This document shows positions 31,841 to 41,963 of a stretch of 42,454 bases of DNA, one piece after another (within the stretch, counting starts at the first letter, position 1; every line of letters begins with the position of its first letter). Under the pieces are notes generated by a model. It saw nothing but the letters and a program-made list of their open reading frames with translations, did no database searches and was not told the DNA's origin. The position numbers were made by a program, and so were the translations under genes. Source of the stretch: Mycoplasma_H phocimorsus (GTDB lineage: Bacteria > Bacillota_I > Bacilli_A > Mycoplasmatales > Metamycoplasmataceae); NCBI RefSeq assembly GCF_030077865.1, contig NZ_JASDDP010000006.1; one strand, given 5' to 3'.

Positions 31841-33365
31841 TATCAACTCCTATATTGTTTTTAATTTCATTAAATAATTTTTTTTCATTATTAATGATAT
31901 ATGAATTTTCTACTTCAATATTTCAATTAAGATTATAAGTAGAAGAAAATTTATAAATAGCATATTTAAAATAGTTTTTGGCTATTTGACGATCAAATTC
32001 AATATTATTAATGATATTTTGGAATATTGAGGCTGCTTTTTGATCTTTAGTAATGAATTCTTGAATAAATTCAAAAGCTTTTCTTTTATCGTCGATTTCA
32101 AGAAGTAAGTCTCAAATAATAATTTGTGAACCAAGAATAAGTTGATTTTGAGAGTAAATGCTAATTCCTCTTTGTTCTAATAACTTGTCAATCTGTTTAC
32201 CACGTCCTATCTTTCGAGCGGCTTCTTTATTTAGTTCATAATCCATTGATGCTAATTTAAGTTGATTTTTATAGGCATAAAATCACTTAACAATATCTTT
32301 GGCTATTTTTCTTACAATTGAATTTTGAACTGAAGAACCTGTTCTTGAAACTGAAAGATTAATATCAATAGCTGGCAACTTATTTTTTAAGAATAAATCT
32401 GAAGAAGTTACAATTTGACCATCAGTAATAGAAATAACATTTGAAGCTATTAAACTTGTTAAATCATTATCAACAATTGAAATAATTGGTAAAGCCGAAA
32501 TTGTTTTTCGATTAACAAAATTACCAGAACGTTCAAGTAAAGAAGAATGTAAGAAAAATAATTCTGAAGGCATTGCTTCTCTCCCTACAGGTTTATCTAA
32601 AAGCAGTGACATTTCTCTTACAATATTAGCGTGTTTAGTTAAATCATCAAAAATGATTAAAACATCATCTTCATATGAAATGTTTTCAGCATGAGCCATT
32701 CCAATATAAGGAGATAGATATTGTTCATATGCATTTGAAGAATCAGCAAATAAGATAATAACATTATCAAGAACATCATGTTCTTTAAGGCGATTGTAAA
32801 TATTCATTAAATCTTCTTTTTTAAGCCCTATTGCCACATAAATACATTTTGTATTTAGTTTAGCTTGATTAATAACGGCATTTAAAGCAATATGTGTTTT
32901 ACCAGTTTTACGATCACCAATAATAAGTTCACGTTGACCCTTACCAATCGGAATCATTAAATCGATAATATTAATTCCAGTAAATAATTGTTGATCTAAT
33001 TCCTGAACACTAAGCAATTGGTGAGCTACACCAAAAGCATTATGTTTATGTGGAAAAATATCACTTTCTTCTTGATTTTGGTCAACTGGAAAAATTGTTT
33101 TTCCATAAATATCAACAATTTTTCCAAACATGCTTCTTGAGGTTTCTACTTCAAGAGAATCTTTAGTTTCATAAATTTCATCACCTAAAACTAATGGATA
33201 ATTTTTATCACTAATTATTAAATTAGCTTGGTCTTTACTTGCTGATAAAACAAACATTCTGACATTTTGATCTTTTGTTGTAAAAATTTGATTCTGTTTA
33301 TAATCAAATTTACCTTCAACGGAAACAATATAATCATGAATTGTTTTAATAATAGGTTGTTTCAT
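31824..33365 (-). CDS. F1-like ATPase alpha subunit (Type 3 / X0 system)
   Basis: 513 aa. The nucleotide-binding domain has GKGQRELIIGDRKTGKTHIA (F1 alpha type Walker A with GDR-x-TGKT), IIFDDLTKHANIVREMSLLL, AMPSELFFLHSSLLERSG, and the arginine-finger segment SVSRTGSSVQ. It lacks the N-terminal extension by which normal alpha binds delta, beginning directly at the crown, while its C-terminal helical part is longer. The start has AAAGGAG and lies 10 nt after the 717-aa gene. A TGA near 32,283 is Trp. It pairs with the beta-like subunit just downstream. Confidence 0.93.
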
Positions 33366-33375
33366 CTTTTCTCCT

Positions 33376-35529
33376 TTATATTAAAATTAATAATAATCCA
33401 ACAATGCCAGCTGCTAATATGAAGCTACCTAATGTTAATAAGATAATAATTAATTTATTTCTTGTTTTGTTGTTTTTGCTTATCATGATAAATCCTAATA
33501 ACATCATAATTAAGCTTAAGAATATGAAAACACTAAAAATAATGATTAATGATGTATCTTGTTCTCTTTTTATTGCCTTATTAATATCTTTAATTTCTTT
33601 TTGAATATTTCTAAAAATATCGCCATCTTTTTCTAAATCAGTTTTAGCAAAATTTTTACCTAATTGTCATAATTTTGAAGCATTGTTCAGCGCAATTGCT
33701 GTTGCTCTAACATATTTATCGTACCAAGATGTATAATCAACAATATCAGATTTCATTATTCTGTTTAATTGTTTAAAACTTAAAAATGTATTACGATTAA
33801 ACTCATTAACTTGTTCTTTTTCTAAATTTAACTTATCATAAATACGATTAATTTTAATAACAGCATCTTCATTTTTGTAAATATTTTCAAAAATCGTTAA
33901 TTTAAACATACGATCATTTTGGGCAGCTAGAGCTTGAAGTAAATTAAGATTAGCCTCAAGTTCATCTCCTTCAATTTTTAAGCTTACTAAATATTTAATA
34001 AAATGATCAAAGGCTTGCTTGACAGAATAATCTTCTTTTAAAAAGAATTGCATTTTGCTTTCATTTTCATTAAGAAGAAATAAAACTCCTCTTTCAATTA
34101 TTTTTCTTAGTGTGCTTTTTTGTTCTGGTAAAGTCAACTTTTCATAATCAAGATGTTCCCCAACTTTAAGAGCATCATAAAACTCTTTCATTTTTTCTTG
34201 AAAATATTTATTCTTTTCAATTGCCAAATCAATTTGTTTATAGCGATACTCATCTAATGAAACATTTGTTTTAAAAGTTCTTGAAATTTTTTTCCCTCGA
34301 TCTGCTTCAAGTAAATCGGTAATTGTGCCTTCAACACTAATTTTATTGCCACTACCAGTAATTGAATTTAAACTATATGAATATCGTGTATTAACAGGAT
34401 TAAAAAATATTGGTTTTTTAGGATCTATTAATTGTAAAAAGTGATTAGCATCAAGAAAGTTTCTTGAATCTATATTTTCAAAATAAGGAATTAAATCAGG
34501 AATTTTAAGAATTTCTGCTTGAGGATCATGCGGTACTTGCGGACTGCTTTCTTTTGGAAAATCACGTTCTTGATCACTAGGTTTAGGTTTTGCTGGTGGT
34601 GCAGGTTTAGGTTGATCTGGTGGTGCTGGTTTTGGTTTTGGTTGCGGTTTTGGTTGCGGCTGAGGCTTTTCTTTTTCTTTCTCTTTTTCTTCGTCTTTAA
34701 CTTTATTATTTTCTAAATCAAATTTAATAAATTCATTTTGGAAAATTTTCTTAAGAAATTTATCTCAATCGCCATCAAATTTTTCATCAATAATTGGAAC
34801 AAATTCAACTTTTTCATGTTTAATTTCCAATCTTAATTTAACTTTTGGTATTTCATCAGGTAAAAAAATTTTTTCAAACTTTGATTTTAAAGCAGAAAAA
34901 TATTTTGCAATTTTTTCATCAACTTTTTTATATGTTAGTGGATTAACAATTTCTTTTTCATCATCAATTTTTCCACCTATATTTAAGATTTTGTCATAGT
35001 TATTATCTTGTGAAGTAACAATATCAACAAAATCGCGACCATCAAATTTAATTTTAGCCGATGTTAACTTTTTGGCAGTAGTAATTGCTTTTAAAAAAGT
35101 TAAACTAATTCCATACTTCTCAGGATTATTAATAAATTCATCTTTTAAAACATATTCGTCATCATCTTTTTTTGTAAAATATTCTTTATATTTTTCAAAT
35201 ACAAGAATTTCAGAAGCAGCATCCTTAATTTTTTCAAAATCTTTTTCTTTTTCAGCATTGTCATATGCTTTCTTGCCATCAATAATCTTTTCATCAAGTT
35301 TTTTGACAAATTCATTAAAAATAGATTTAAGAAAGTCCTTACCCTTGCTATTAAAAAGTTTTGTATATTCTTCAGGATTATTCTTTTTTTCTTCTGCAGC
35401 TTTTTCTTCTTCTAATTTCTTTTTCTCTTCTTCAGTTAATTCTTTTTTCGGTTCGTTTTCAGCCGAAACAAGAGCAAGAGGAAGACAAGCTATTGTTAAT
35501 GGCATTAATAATTTTCAAATCTTACTCAT
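33376..35529 (-). CDS. Pro-rich secreted and C-terminally anchored protein of the ATPase operon
   Basis: 717 aa, no known fold recognised. The N-terminus MSKIWKLLMPLTIACLPLAL is a signal peptide or anchor. Then come a highly acidic/basic helix (ELTEEEKKKLEEEKAAEEKK), about 230 mixed residues, a Pro-Lys linker at about 280-330 (repeats of PKPQ, PKPAPP), a second folded region, and a helical stretch to about 640. It ends in two membrane helices (SLIIIFSVFIFLSLIMMLLG and LGSFILAAGIVGLLLILI). The ATG overlaps the epsilon-like gene by 8 nt with GAGGTGG upstream. Position in the operon suggests it is the outward part of the X0 membrane module; this is inference. Confidence 0.82.
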
Positions 35530-35950
35530 ATTCCACCTCAATAAGATTTAACTTATTAATAATTTCTTGACGATAAGCTTTAGAAATTATTTCCTCTTCT
35601 TCAATTGCATCTTCAAGACGAAAATCAACTCTTTTAAGAATATTTATTTGATTAATTCTTTTAATATAATGGGATTCTTTTTGTTTAATTTTAGTTTCTG
35701 CTTTTATAAAAAGATTAATCTTTGAAGTTCCTCTTAATGTTAAATGTTTTTCTTCACAAATTAATTGTGCTTGTGAAAGAAAAGTATATAAAGTTTCATT
35801 TGAAGATTTTATTTGAAAAATAATATCTTCAAATCCACCAATTGTAAGCTTTTTAATTTCTACTCATTTTTCTATATCGTTATCAAAATAAGACAAAGTA
35901 GAATTATAGAATTTTTTCACATCATCTGAATAGTAAATTGCTATTTCCAT
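35522..35950 (-). CDS. F1-like ATPase epsilon-like small subunit
   Basis: 142 aa, about the size of F1 epsilon. The first about 90 residues alternate in a beta-sandwich-like pattern (VEIKKLTIGGFEDIIFQIKS, KHLTLRGTSKINLFI), and the last about 50 form a charged helical pair (INILKRVDFRLEDAIEEEEI, then RQEIINKLNLIEVEYE), as in epsilon. The assignment rests on this layout and on the place after the gamma-like gene; similarity in sequence alone is weak. Start and stop overlap neighbours by 1 and 8 nt. Confidence 0.65.
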
Positions 35951-36813
35951 TATTCCTCCTGTGTCTTATTAGTAAGCATAATTAATTCTTCAAGTTCAAG
36001 TTCTCTTCTAACTCTTGAAATTTTTCTTTTAAGTTTTAACATCATTTCATCAATTGTTTTAATTGTTTTATTTAGCGCTACTAAGCTAACTTTTGCATTA
36101 TATAAGTTAGATTCAAGCATTAAAGAACAAATTGAATAAAACAAATATATTCTTGTTAATGATTTAATAAAAACATTAACTTCAGGAATGATTTGATACT
36201 TTTTAATATCATTTTCTAAATGTTGTTTAGTTGAATTACGATATAACAAATTAATATTAGAATTTTCAAAAGGAAATAAGGTAAAGTAGCCATGAAGATT
36301 TTTATTGGAATTAATAATAAATTTAATTGATTTGTAATTTTCTACTTCTGAAACTTTAGTTATAAATTTAGCCACTTCTTCTCTAATTTTGTCAGTTTCT
36401 TTACCTTCAAACTTTTTAATAATGTTAAACCGATTCTTTTTACAAAATTTAAAAGCTGCCTCACCAATAGTAATGAAATCTACTCGAGTTTTCTTTCTAG
36501 ATTTGAGTATTAATTTTTCATATCTTTCATGTGGATTAGTTAATTTTGTTTTTTCTTCAGTTACATAAATTCATAATTCCTTGCTATTACCTTTAAAAAA
36601 AGGTATTTTACGTGGTTTTAAATAACCATCAATATTATATTTTTCCTTTAAAAACTCAAGAATATATTGAGAGTTTCTTGCTAACTCGACACTATTATTA
36701 ATAATGTTAGATTTTTTCATAATACTAATGGTTAAAATATTCTTATCATTTTGAACTTTTTTAGAAATATGCTGAATATTTTTATATTTCTTTTCAATTT
36801 TACCTAGTTCCAT
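35950..36813 (-). CDS. F1-like ATPase gamma-like subunit
   Basis: 287 aa, the length of F1 gamma. The first helix (MELGKIEKKYKNIQHISKKV) and the long C-terminal helix (KVSLVALNKTIKTIDEMMLK, then ISRVRRELELEELIMLTN) fit the coiled-coil shaft, separated by an alpha/beta domain (VDFITIGEAAFKFC, IKFIINSNKNLHGYFTLF). The start used has AAGGA 7 nt upstream. It overlaps the preceding gene by 14 nt and the epsilon-like gene by one base. It would be the rotating shaft linking alpha/beta to the membrane part; no residue-level proof is visible. Confidence 0.75.
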
Positions 36814-37294
36814 TTTCAATCCTTAAATATGAAATTCACTCTTTTGAGAAAAAAAGTTTAATTTCATTAGAAACTTCAGAATTAAATAAAATTATTCCTT
36901 CAACAACTTCAACAGCAACATCTGTTTCAAGTAATTGATTAATTATTTCATTAAATGTAGTTAAAAATTGATTATTTAAATTTGAACATAAGTTTAATGT
37001 TTCAACTGAAGAATCATCTTGATCAATTAATACTGGTAATAATGCTAATGAACCAAAACGCAAATTTTGAGCAAACCCAATAACAAATTTATCAAATTTG
37101 ATATATCAACGATTGTTTCTTGCTAACTCAAAATTAGCAAGAAATTCTTTATATTGTTCAGATTGATAACCTAAATTGGCATTAAGAAGTGTTGTGCTAA
37201 TTAATTTATTATTATCAATTAATTTATCACTAGTTTTTAATTCATCATATTGTTTGAATAAATCAAAATATTGCACATTATCTTTTTTCTTCAT
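36800..37294 (-). CDS. Hypothetical protein of the F1-like ATPase operon
   Basis: 164 aa, soluble, no signal peptide or membrane helix. It is helical and acidic, with KEFLANFELARNNRWYIKFD, FGSLALLPVLIDQDDSS and TDVAVEVVEGIILFNSEVS. It takes the place where a delta or peripheral-stalk gene might be, but shows no recognisable OSCP/delta motif. AAAGGAAAT lies 6 nt before the ATG, which is inside the preceding gene (17-nt overlap), and the stop overlaps the gamma-like gene by 14 nt. It is likely a structural partner of the complex. Confidence 0.75.
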
Positions 37295-38693
37295 TTTTTA
37301 TTTCCTTTCTTCTGATAATTCGGCTTGTTAAAGCTAAATGAATTGTAAATATAACTTTTACAATTAAAAATAATAAACAAACTAAACTAAATATTATTAA
37401 TATTAGTTGATTTGTTCAAAATGGATAAAATGCAATGTTCAAATTTTCATTTGAATTTGATTGTAAAAAGTAATTCAATCAAAATACTAATCCCATAATA
37501 ACTAATAAAATTAGTACAAAACGTTGAGTAAAATCACTTTTTTGGCTTTCAAGATACATATTGCTAAGTAAAATAGCGAACAGTACAATGCTTGAAATAA
37601 AGGTTATAAGAAAGTTAATTTTAATCAATGTATTGTTAGAATTTTGCAAAATAAATAAAACTAATAAAGATCATTGAACTACAGCTAAAGTAAAAAGAAT
37701 AATTTCTTTAAAAAGCGCTTGAATTTTAAATCAAAAACGATGATGAATTAAAATTAATAATGTTGTAATAATTATAAAATTTAAAGCTGCATTAACACTA
37801 ATTCAAATAATAAAATCTTTGATTTCATCTTGAAAAAAGATTTGATAATTAATTGTTTTTAAAATTGTTATATAAACACCTCAAACAATTAAAGCAAATA
37901 AAATTGAAAATATCCCCGCAATAATTAATTTGTTATCCTGCGTTTTAATGTTTTTAAAATAATCATTTAAAAATACAATATTTGAAAAAACTACCAAAAT
38001 TGAAAGTGATAAAAATACTAATAAGATTGGTATAAAACTATAAAGTGAATCGGTTAATTGTGCACTTTCTCTTTGATGAAAAAACTTTCTAATTTCTGTA
38101 TAATAATCACTATTGATTCAATTTTGTTGCGGTTTAATACCTTGAACAAATATCATTGAAAGTATTATTCAGGCTAATAAAATTGAAATATTTGTAAAAA
38201 TACTAATAATGTATCAAATAGCTGAAATTCTACCCGCTTTATTATTTCTTCTTAAAAAATAATGTAAAAAAATATGGGTAGATTTTAATAACATATAAGG
38301 AACTAATAATAATGAAATATAAATATTATTAATATCACTAATATAACGAGGATGAATAAATAACAAAGATATTGCTATTATACCTAAAAGTAGGTATAAC
38401 CAATAAATAGGCATCAGTTTCTTGGAATACTCTCTTTCGGCAGTTATTGAATAAATTACTTTATAAATGGATGCAACAAAAATATATGAAACTAATACAA
38501 ATCTAAATAAAATCCTAATATTAAATTCAATATTTGCATCATTAGATAAATCAAATAGTTGTTTATTCAATGTTAAACTTATTGGAGTTGAGAATAAAGT
38601 TATTATAACTCCAATAAAAAGAAATAATAATGAAGTGATAGTTACAATTTTAATTTGATTTTTTTTATAATTAATTTTTAAACTTGAATTCAT
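37278..38693 (-). CDS. Polytopic membrane protein of the F1-like ATPase operon
   Basis: 471 aa with about 12 membrane helices, for example IVTITSLLFLFIGVIITLF, FRFVLVSYIFVASIYKVIY, ISLLLVPYMLLKSTHIFLHY, PILLVFLSLSILVVFSNIVF, IIAGIFSILFALIVWGVYIT and QLILIIFSLVCLLFLIVKVI. It has no similarity by eye to atpB (a), and it lacks the conserved Arg region of a-subunits. It starts inside the 3' end of the MIP gene (23-nt overlap; GAAGGAAT upstream). It probably forms the X0 membrane base of the F1-like ATPase. Family usage matches the 12-helix protein known from mycoplasma Type 3 clusters, as far as I recall. Confidence 0.82.
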
Positions 38694-41406
38694 CTGGTAT
38701 TCCTTCTTCTTTTGTTCCGTGAGGTAATAAGAATGTTTTTATATCAGGATATATTTTACCTAATTGTTCTCTATATGAATTTTTTTGTTCCTTTCCTTTT
38801 CCATATATTAAGTCATATTGAGGTAAATTATAATCTCCAAATAAGCCTTGATAATTAAAACCTTCGCTTCTAAGCGCGATTGTTAAACCAGTTCCTATTT
38901 CGCCGAAATTACCATATTTAAGATGATATGCTCCAATAATTTCATTATCTTGATTTCTCATTGAACTACCACTAGCTCCGCCACCTGGAGAATAAAATCT
39001 TGGTGCATATTCAAGTCCCATATTAATAAATTTTTTACCATCTGGCGCTTGATAAAATGCATCAGCATTTTTATTTGGAACAGAAAGGAAAGCGTCGACT
39101 ATACCAGGTTTGCTTTTGAAATTTCTAAGTCCTATTTGATATGAAAGACGATTGCCGCGTTCATGGTTAATATTTTGACTATTATCAAAATTTGAACTAG
39201 CATTAATTCAAAGCGATTGTTTATATTGACTATTAGCTATATATTTATAATTAGTGTATTTTTTATCGCCCATACTCAAATAATAATCAAACTGAGTTGA
39301 AGGATAACCTAAAAGATATAATGAATCAATATTAGAAGCAATATTGCCGGCTAAAGGCGAATCAATTTTTTCATAGTTTTTTAAATAACTTTCTTTTAAT
39401 AATTTAATTCTTTTATCTTTATTTTTTTCTGAAGCATATTCATTTGTAAATAATTTTGCAAATGATTCAGCTTGATTATATTTTTCGCGATTTTTAATTG
39501 ATATAACTGATTCAATATCATTGTTTGCATACATTCCTATTTGTTCAAAATCTTTAATTTTGCTAAAGTCCATTTCCATAATTGCGAAATCAGCAAAATC
39601 TTCAGTATCTTGATATTTTTTAGCTTGAGATTTAACTAAATAATCCGCTGGTTTTGCTTTTAAAAAGTCTTTAGCCATAAAAATATTTTTAAACAATTCT
39701 CCGGCAGATAATAAACTTTCTGAAGCTTTTTGTTTTAATGTTCCTTGTTTTCTAATTGGGAAAGTAAAGGTATCGAAACGCGGATCATTTTCATTAGGTT
39801 TAAGTTCTTGTTTAATAACAATGCTTTCATTTGGTCTGCTAATAGCAATTGAAATAGTATTTTCACCAAAAGCATCTGCAACATGAACATTTGTTCCAAA
39901 AAAGAATTTAGTTGGATATTTCCCGTTTTCTTCAACTTTAGCATCTAAAATTCACATTGTTCCTGCTGTATTTTTTAATACATAATTATCAGGCTCATAT
40001 GAAATATAGTCTTCTTTTTTATAAAGTGATAAGTTTGAATTCTCATCAAACTTTTCACCATTAAATGTATGTGAAGCAAAGAAATTATATTGATCTAATT
40101 GTTTTAATTTATCTTGATATTTTTTTACAATTTCTTTAGCTTTTGTTAATTGAGAAGGTTGATATTTTTTTGTTAAATCGAGGAAAATGTTCATTCTAGC
40201 AAATGTATTATTCATTCAAACAACAACATCTTTTTTATCTGATTCATTTGATTCTTCATTTTTGTATTTTATTCTTTTAAATGTTTCATTAAAAGCGTAT
40301 TCAATATCCATTATTCTTTCATTTAATGTTCTTGGAACTTTATTTGTAAAGTTAATTGCGAAAGTTTGAAGAGCAATATCTTTATATTTTTCATTAATAA
40401 GATTTCTAGCTAAACCGCCAATAAGATATTTATTATGTACTCCAAAAGCGTCTGTTTTTGATGGCCCTTGTAATCTTTCTCCTTCAAAAATTTGTAGTTT
40501 TTTAACACCGTCTTCTAATACAGGAAGAGTAAAATTTTTGGCAAGTAAATGATTATATGAATCAATATCAAGCTTTTTGGCTTGTTCATCAAATTTTTCA
40601 ATTAATTCTGAATTACGTTTCACTTCAGGGCGATATGATTCAATTTGTGAATTAATTCTTTTGAGAATTTGTTGATAATAATCTTTATTATCAATTTCAA
40701 ATCTTTCACTTTGACTTGCGTTTAAATATGTATCAATGTCGCTAGTTTCATTATTTACTTCAGGCACAATAATAGATGATTCATCTTTTTTAAATCCTGT
40801 CAATGTTTTAATAATTGTTTCAATAGAATTATTTGAATCTTTGGGAAAAATGTCAATATAAATTTTTAAATTACCATTTTCAACTTTAACATTACTTACG
40901 TTATGATTATAATATTTTAAGTTTTCACCTGAAGCCTCATAAACAACATCAAGAGCACTGATATCTTTTGCATAAACATCGGCAGCTTCTAGCATCATGC
41001 CATATTTATTTTTAAATTTAAAATTATCAAATTCAATATTAGTTTTTGTACCTTTAAAACCTAAAACATTTTTATGAATTAAACCAATTGTTTCTTTTGT
41101 TTCTTTGTCTTTAACTTCAATAATTAATTCTAACTCTTTTTTATTAAAATTTGGCTTTACTTTAGTAATGCTAAATTCAAATTTATTTGCATCTTCGCCA
41201 TTTTTTTCAAATTCTATATTTTCTTTAATAACTTTTTTAATATCTATTTTTGAAGGATCTACAATATCGCCTTCTAATGTTTTAAATTTAAAATTACTTA
41301 ATTTAATATCATAACTTTTTTCTTCTTGTTTTACGCAAGAAATAGCAATAGTTGAAACTGCTGTTAATGAAATGCTTAAAATAGGTAATAAAATTTTCTT
41401 TCTCAT
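38671..41406 (-). CDS. Immunoglobulin-protease-like lipoprotein (MIP type, DUF31 serine protease)
   Basis: 911 aa. The signal peptide RKKILLPILSISLTAVSTIA leads to a lipobox (AISC, Cys24). Residues about 30-225 are two 'lipoprotein 17'-like beta domains (LELIIEVKDKETKETIGLI; NLKIYIDIFPKDSNNSIETI). A helical part precedes a trypsin-fold protease with a complete triad in the right order: TNVHVADAF (His508), EDFADFAIMEMDF (Asp606) and SPGGGASGSSM (Ser812). MIP proteins cleave the VH part of IgG held by MIB. Several TGA Trp codons. AAAGGAG is 6 nt before the ATG. It is the first gene of the ATPase operon. MIP versus another DUF31 protease cannot be settled by eye. Confidence 0.88.
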
Positions 41407-41435
41407 GTTATTCTCCTTTAATTTAATTTTATTGA

Positions 41436-41455
41436 TGATGAAGTAACTTTCATCA
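41436..41455. repeat. Inverted repeat in the leader of the MIP gene
   Basis: TGATGAAGT and ACTTTCATCA (one-base bulge) form a hairpin or operator-like palindrome 30-50 nt before the MIP start codon, upstream of AAAGGAG. Confidence 0.45.
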
Positions 41456-41864
41456 CATTAAAGTTTATATATTAGTATAATATATAAATATATTACTTGA
41501 CTTTATTTTTATAATTAATGCCTATTTAATATAAATAAAAACATAAATATTTTTATATATGATAAATTTATACAAAATAATTAAATCACTTAAACTAATT
41601 ATTTGAATAATTTAAAACTTATTTATTTTTATTTTTTTAAATTATTTATTAGTATTATTTAATTTTTTCTGTTTATTAAATTAATTAATAATGAATATAA
41701 AATTATTTCTATTTTTATGTCGTATTTTTAAGAAAGTGATATATTTATTCAAATAACTATTGCATTATGCTATATGCTTTAAAAATGTTTCTCTCTTTAT
41801 TAAGTAGATTTTTAAATAATATTGAAATATTTAATTTGTCATAATATAAAAAACATATATAAAT

Positions 41865-41899
41865 ATTATTAAAAAATAGCAAAACTTATTTTGCTATTT
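41865..41899 (-). terminator. Terminator of the coiled-coil repeat gene
   Basis: On the minus strand AAATAGCAAAA (41889-41899) pairs with TTTTGCTATTT (41874-41884), 11 bp with a 4-nt loop, followed by TTTAATAATATTT. It separates the repeat gene from the MIP operon. Confidence 0.8.
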
Positions 41900-41963
41900 A
41901 ATTAATTAAAAATTAAATAATAATTTAAAAATTTAAAAACAAATTTAAACTGGTGTTTCTATT

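Larger units (their letters stand above)
41407..41963. other. Intergenic region upstream of the MIP-ATPase operon
   Basis: No gene is visible in 557 nt. It contains the MIP ribosome-binding site, the inverted repeat, an AT-rich promoter zone at about 41,470-41,500 (minus strand TATTATACT) and the terminator of the coiled-coil gene. There is no MIB gene and no strong homopolymer switch. Confidence 0.55.

Noticed and set aside
34519..35551. Plus-strand open frames rich in Trp/Arg/Phe/Ser opposite the 717-aa gene
   Set aside because: They are the complement of the Pro-rich and Lys/Glu-rich regions of a real gene, with no ribosome-binding site.
30437..36813. Ordinary F1F0 ATP synthase operon
   Set aside because: No a, b, c or delta gene is present, and the subunits are separated by proteins foreign to atp operons.
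39735..39944. Possible frameshift in the MIP-type gene near the T6 run at about 39,900, suggested by a long frame in another register
   Set aside because: The segments on both sides are in the same register (distances divide by three) and the protein reads through FFFGTNVHVADAF without a shift.
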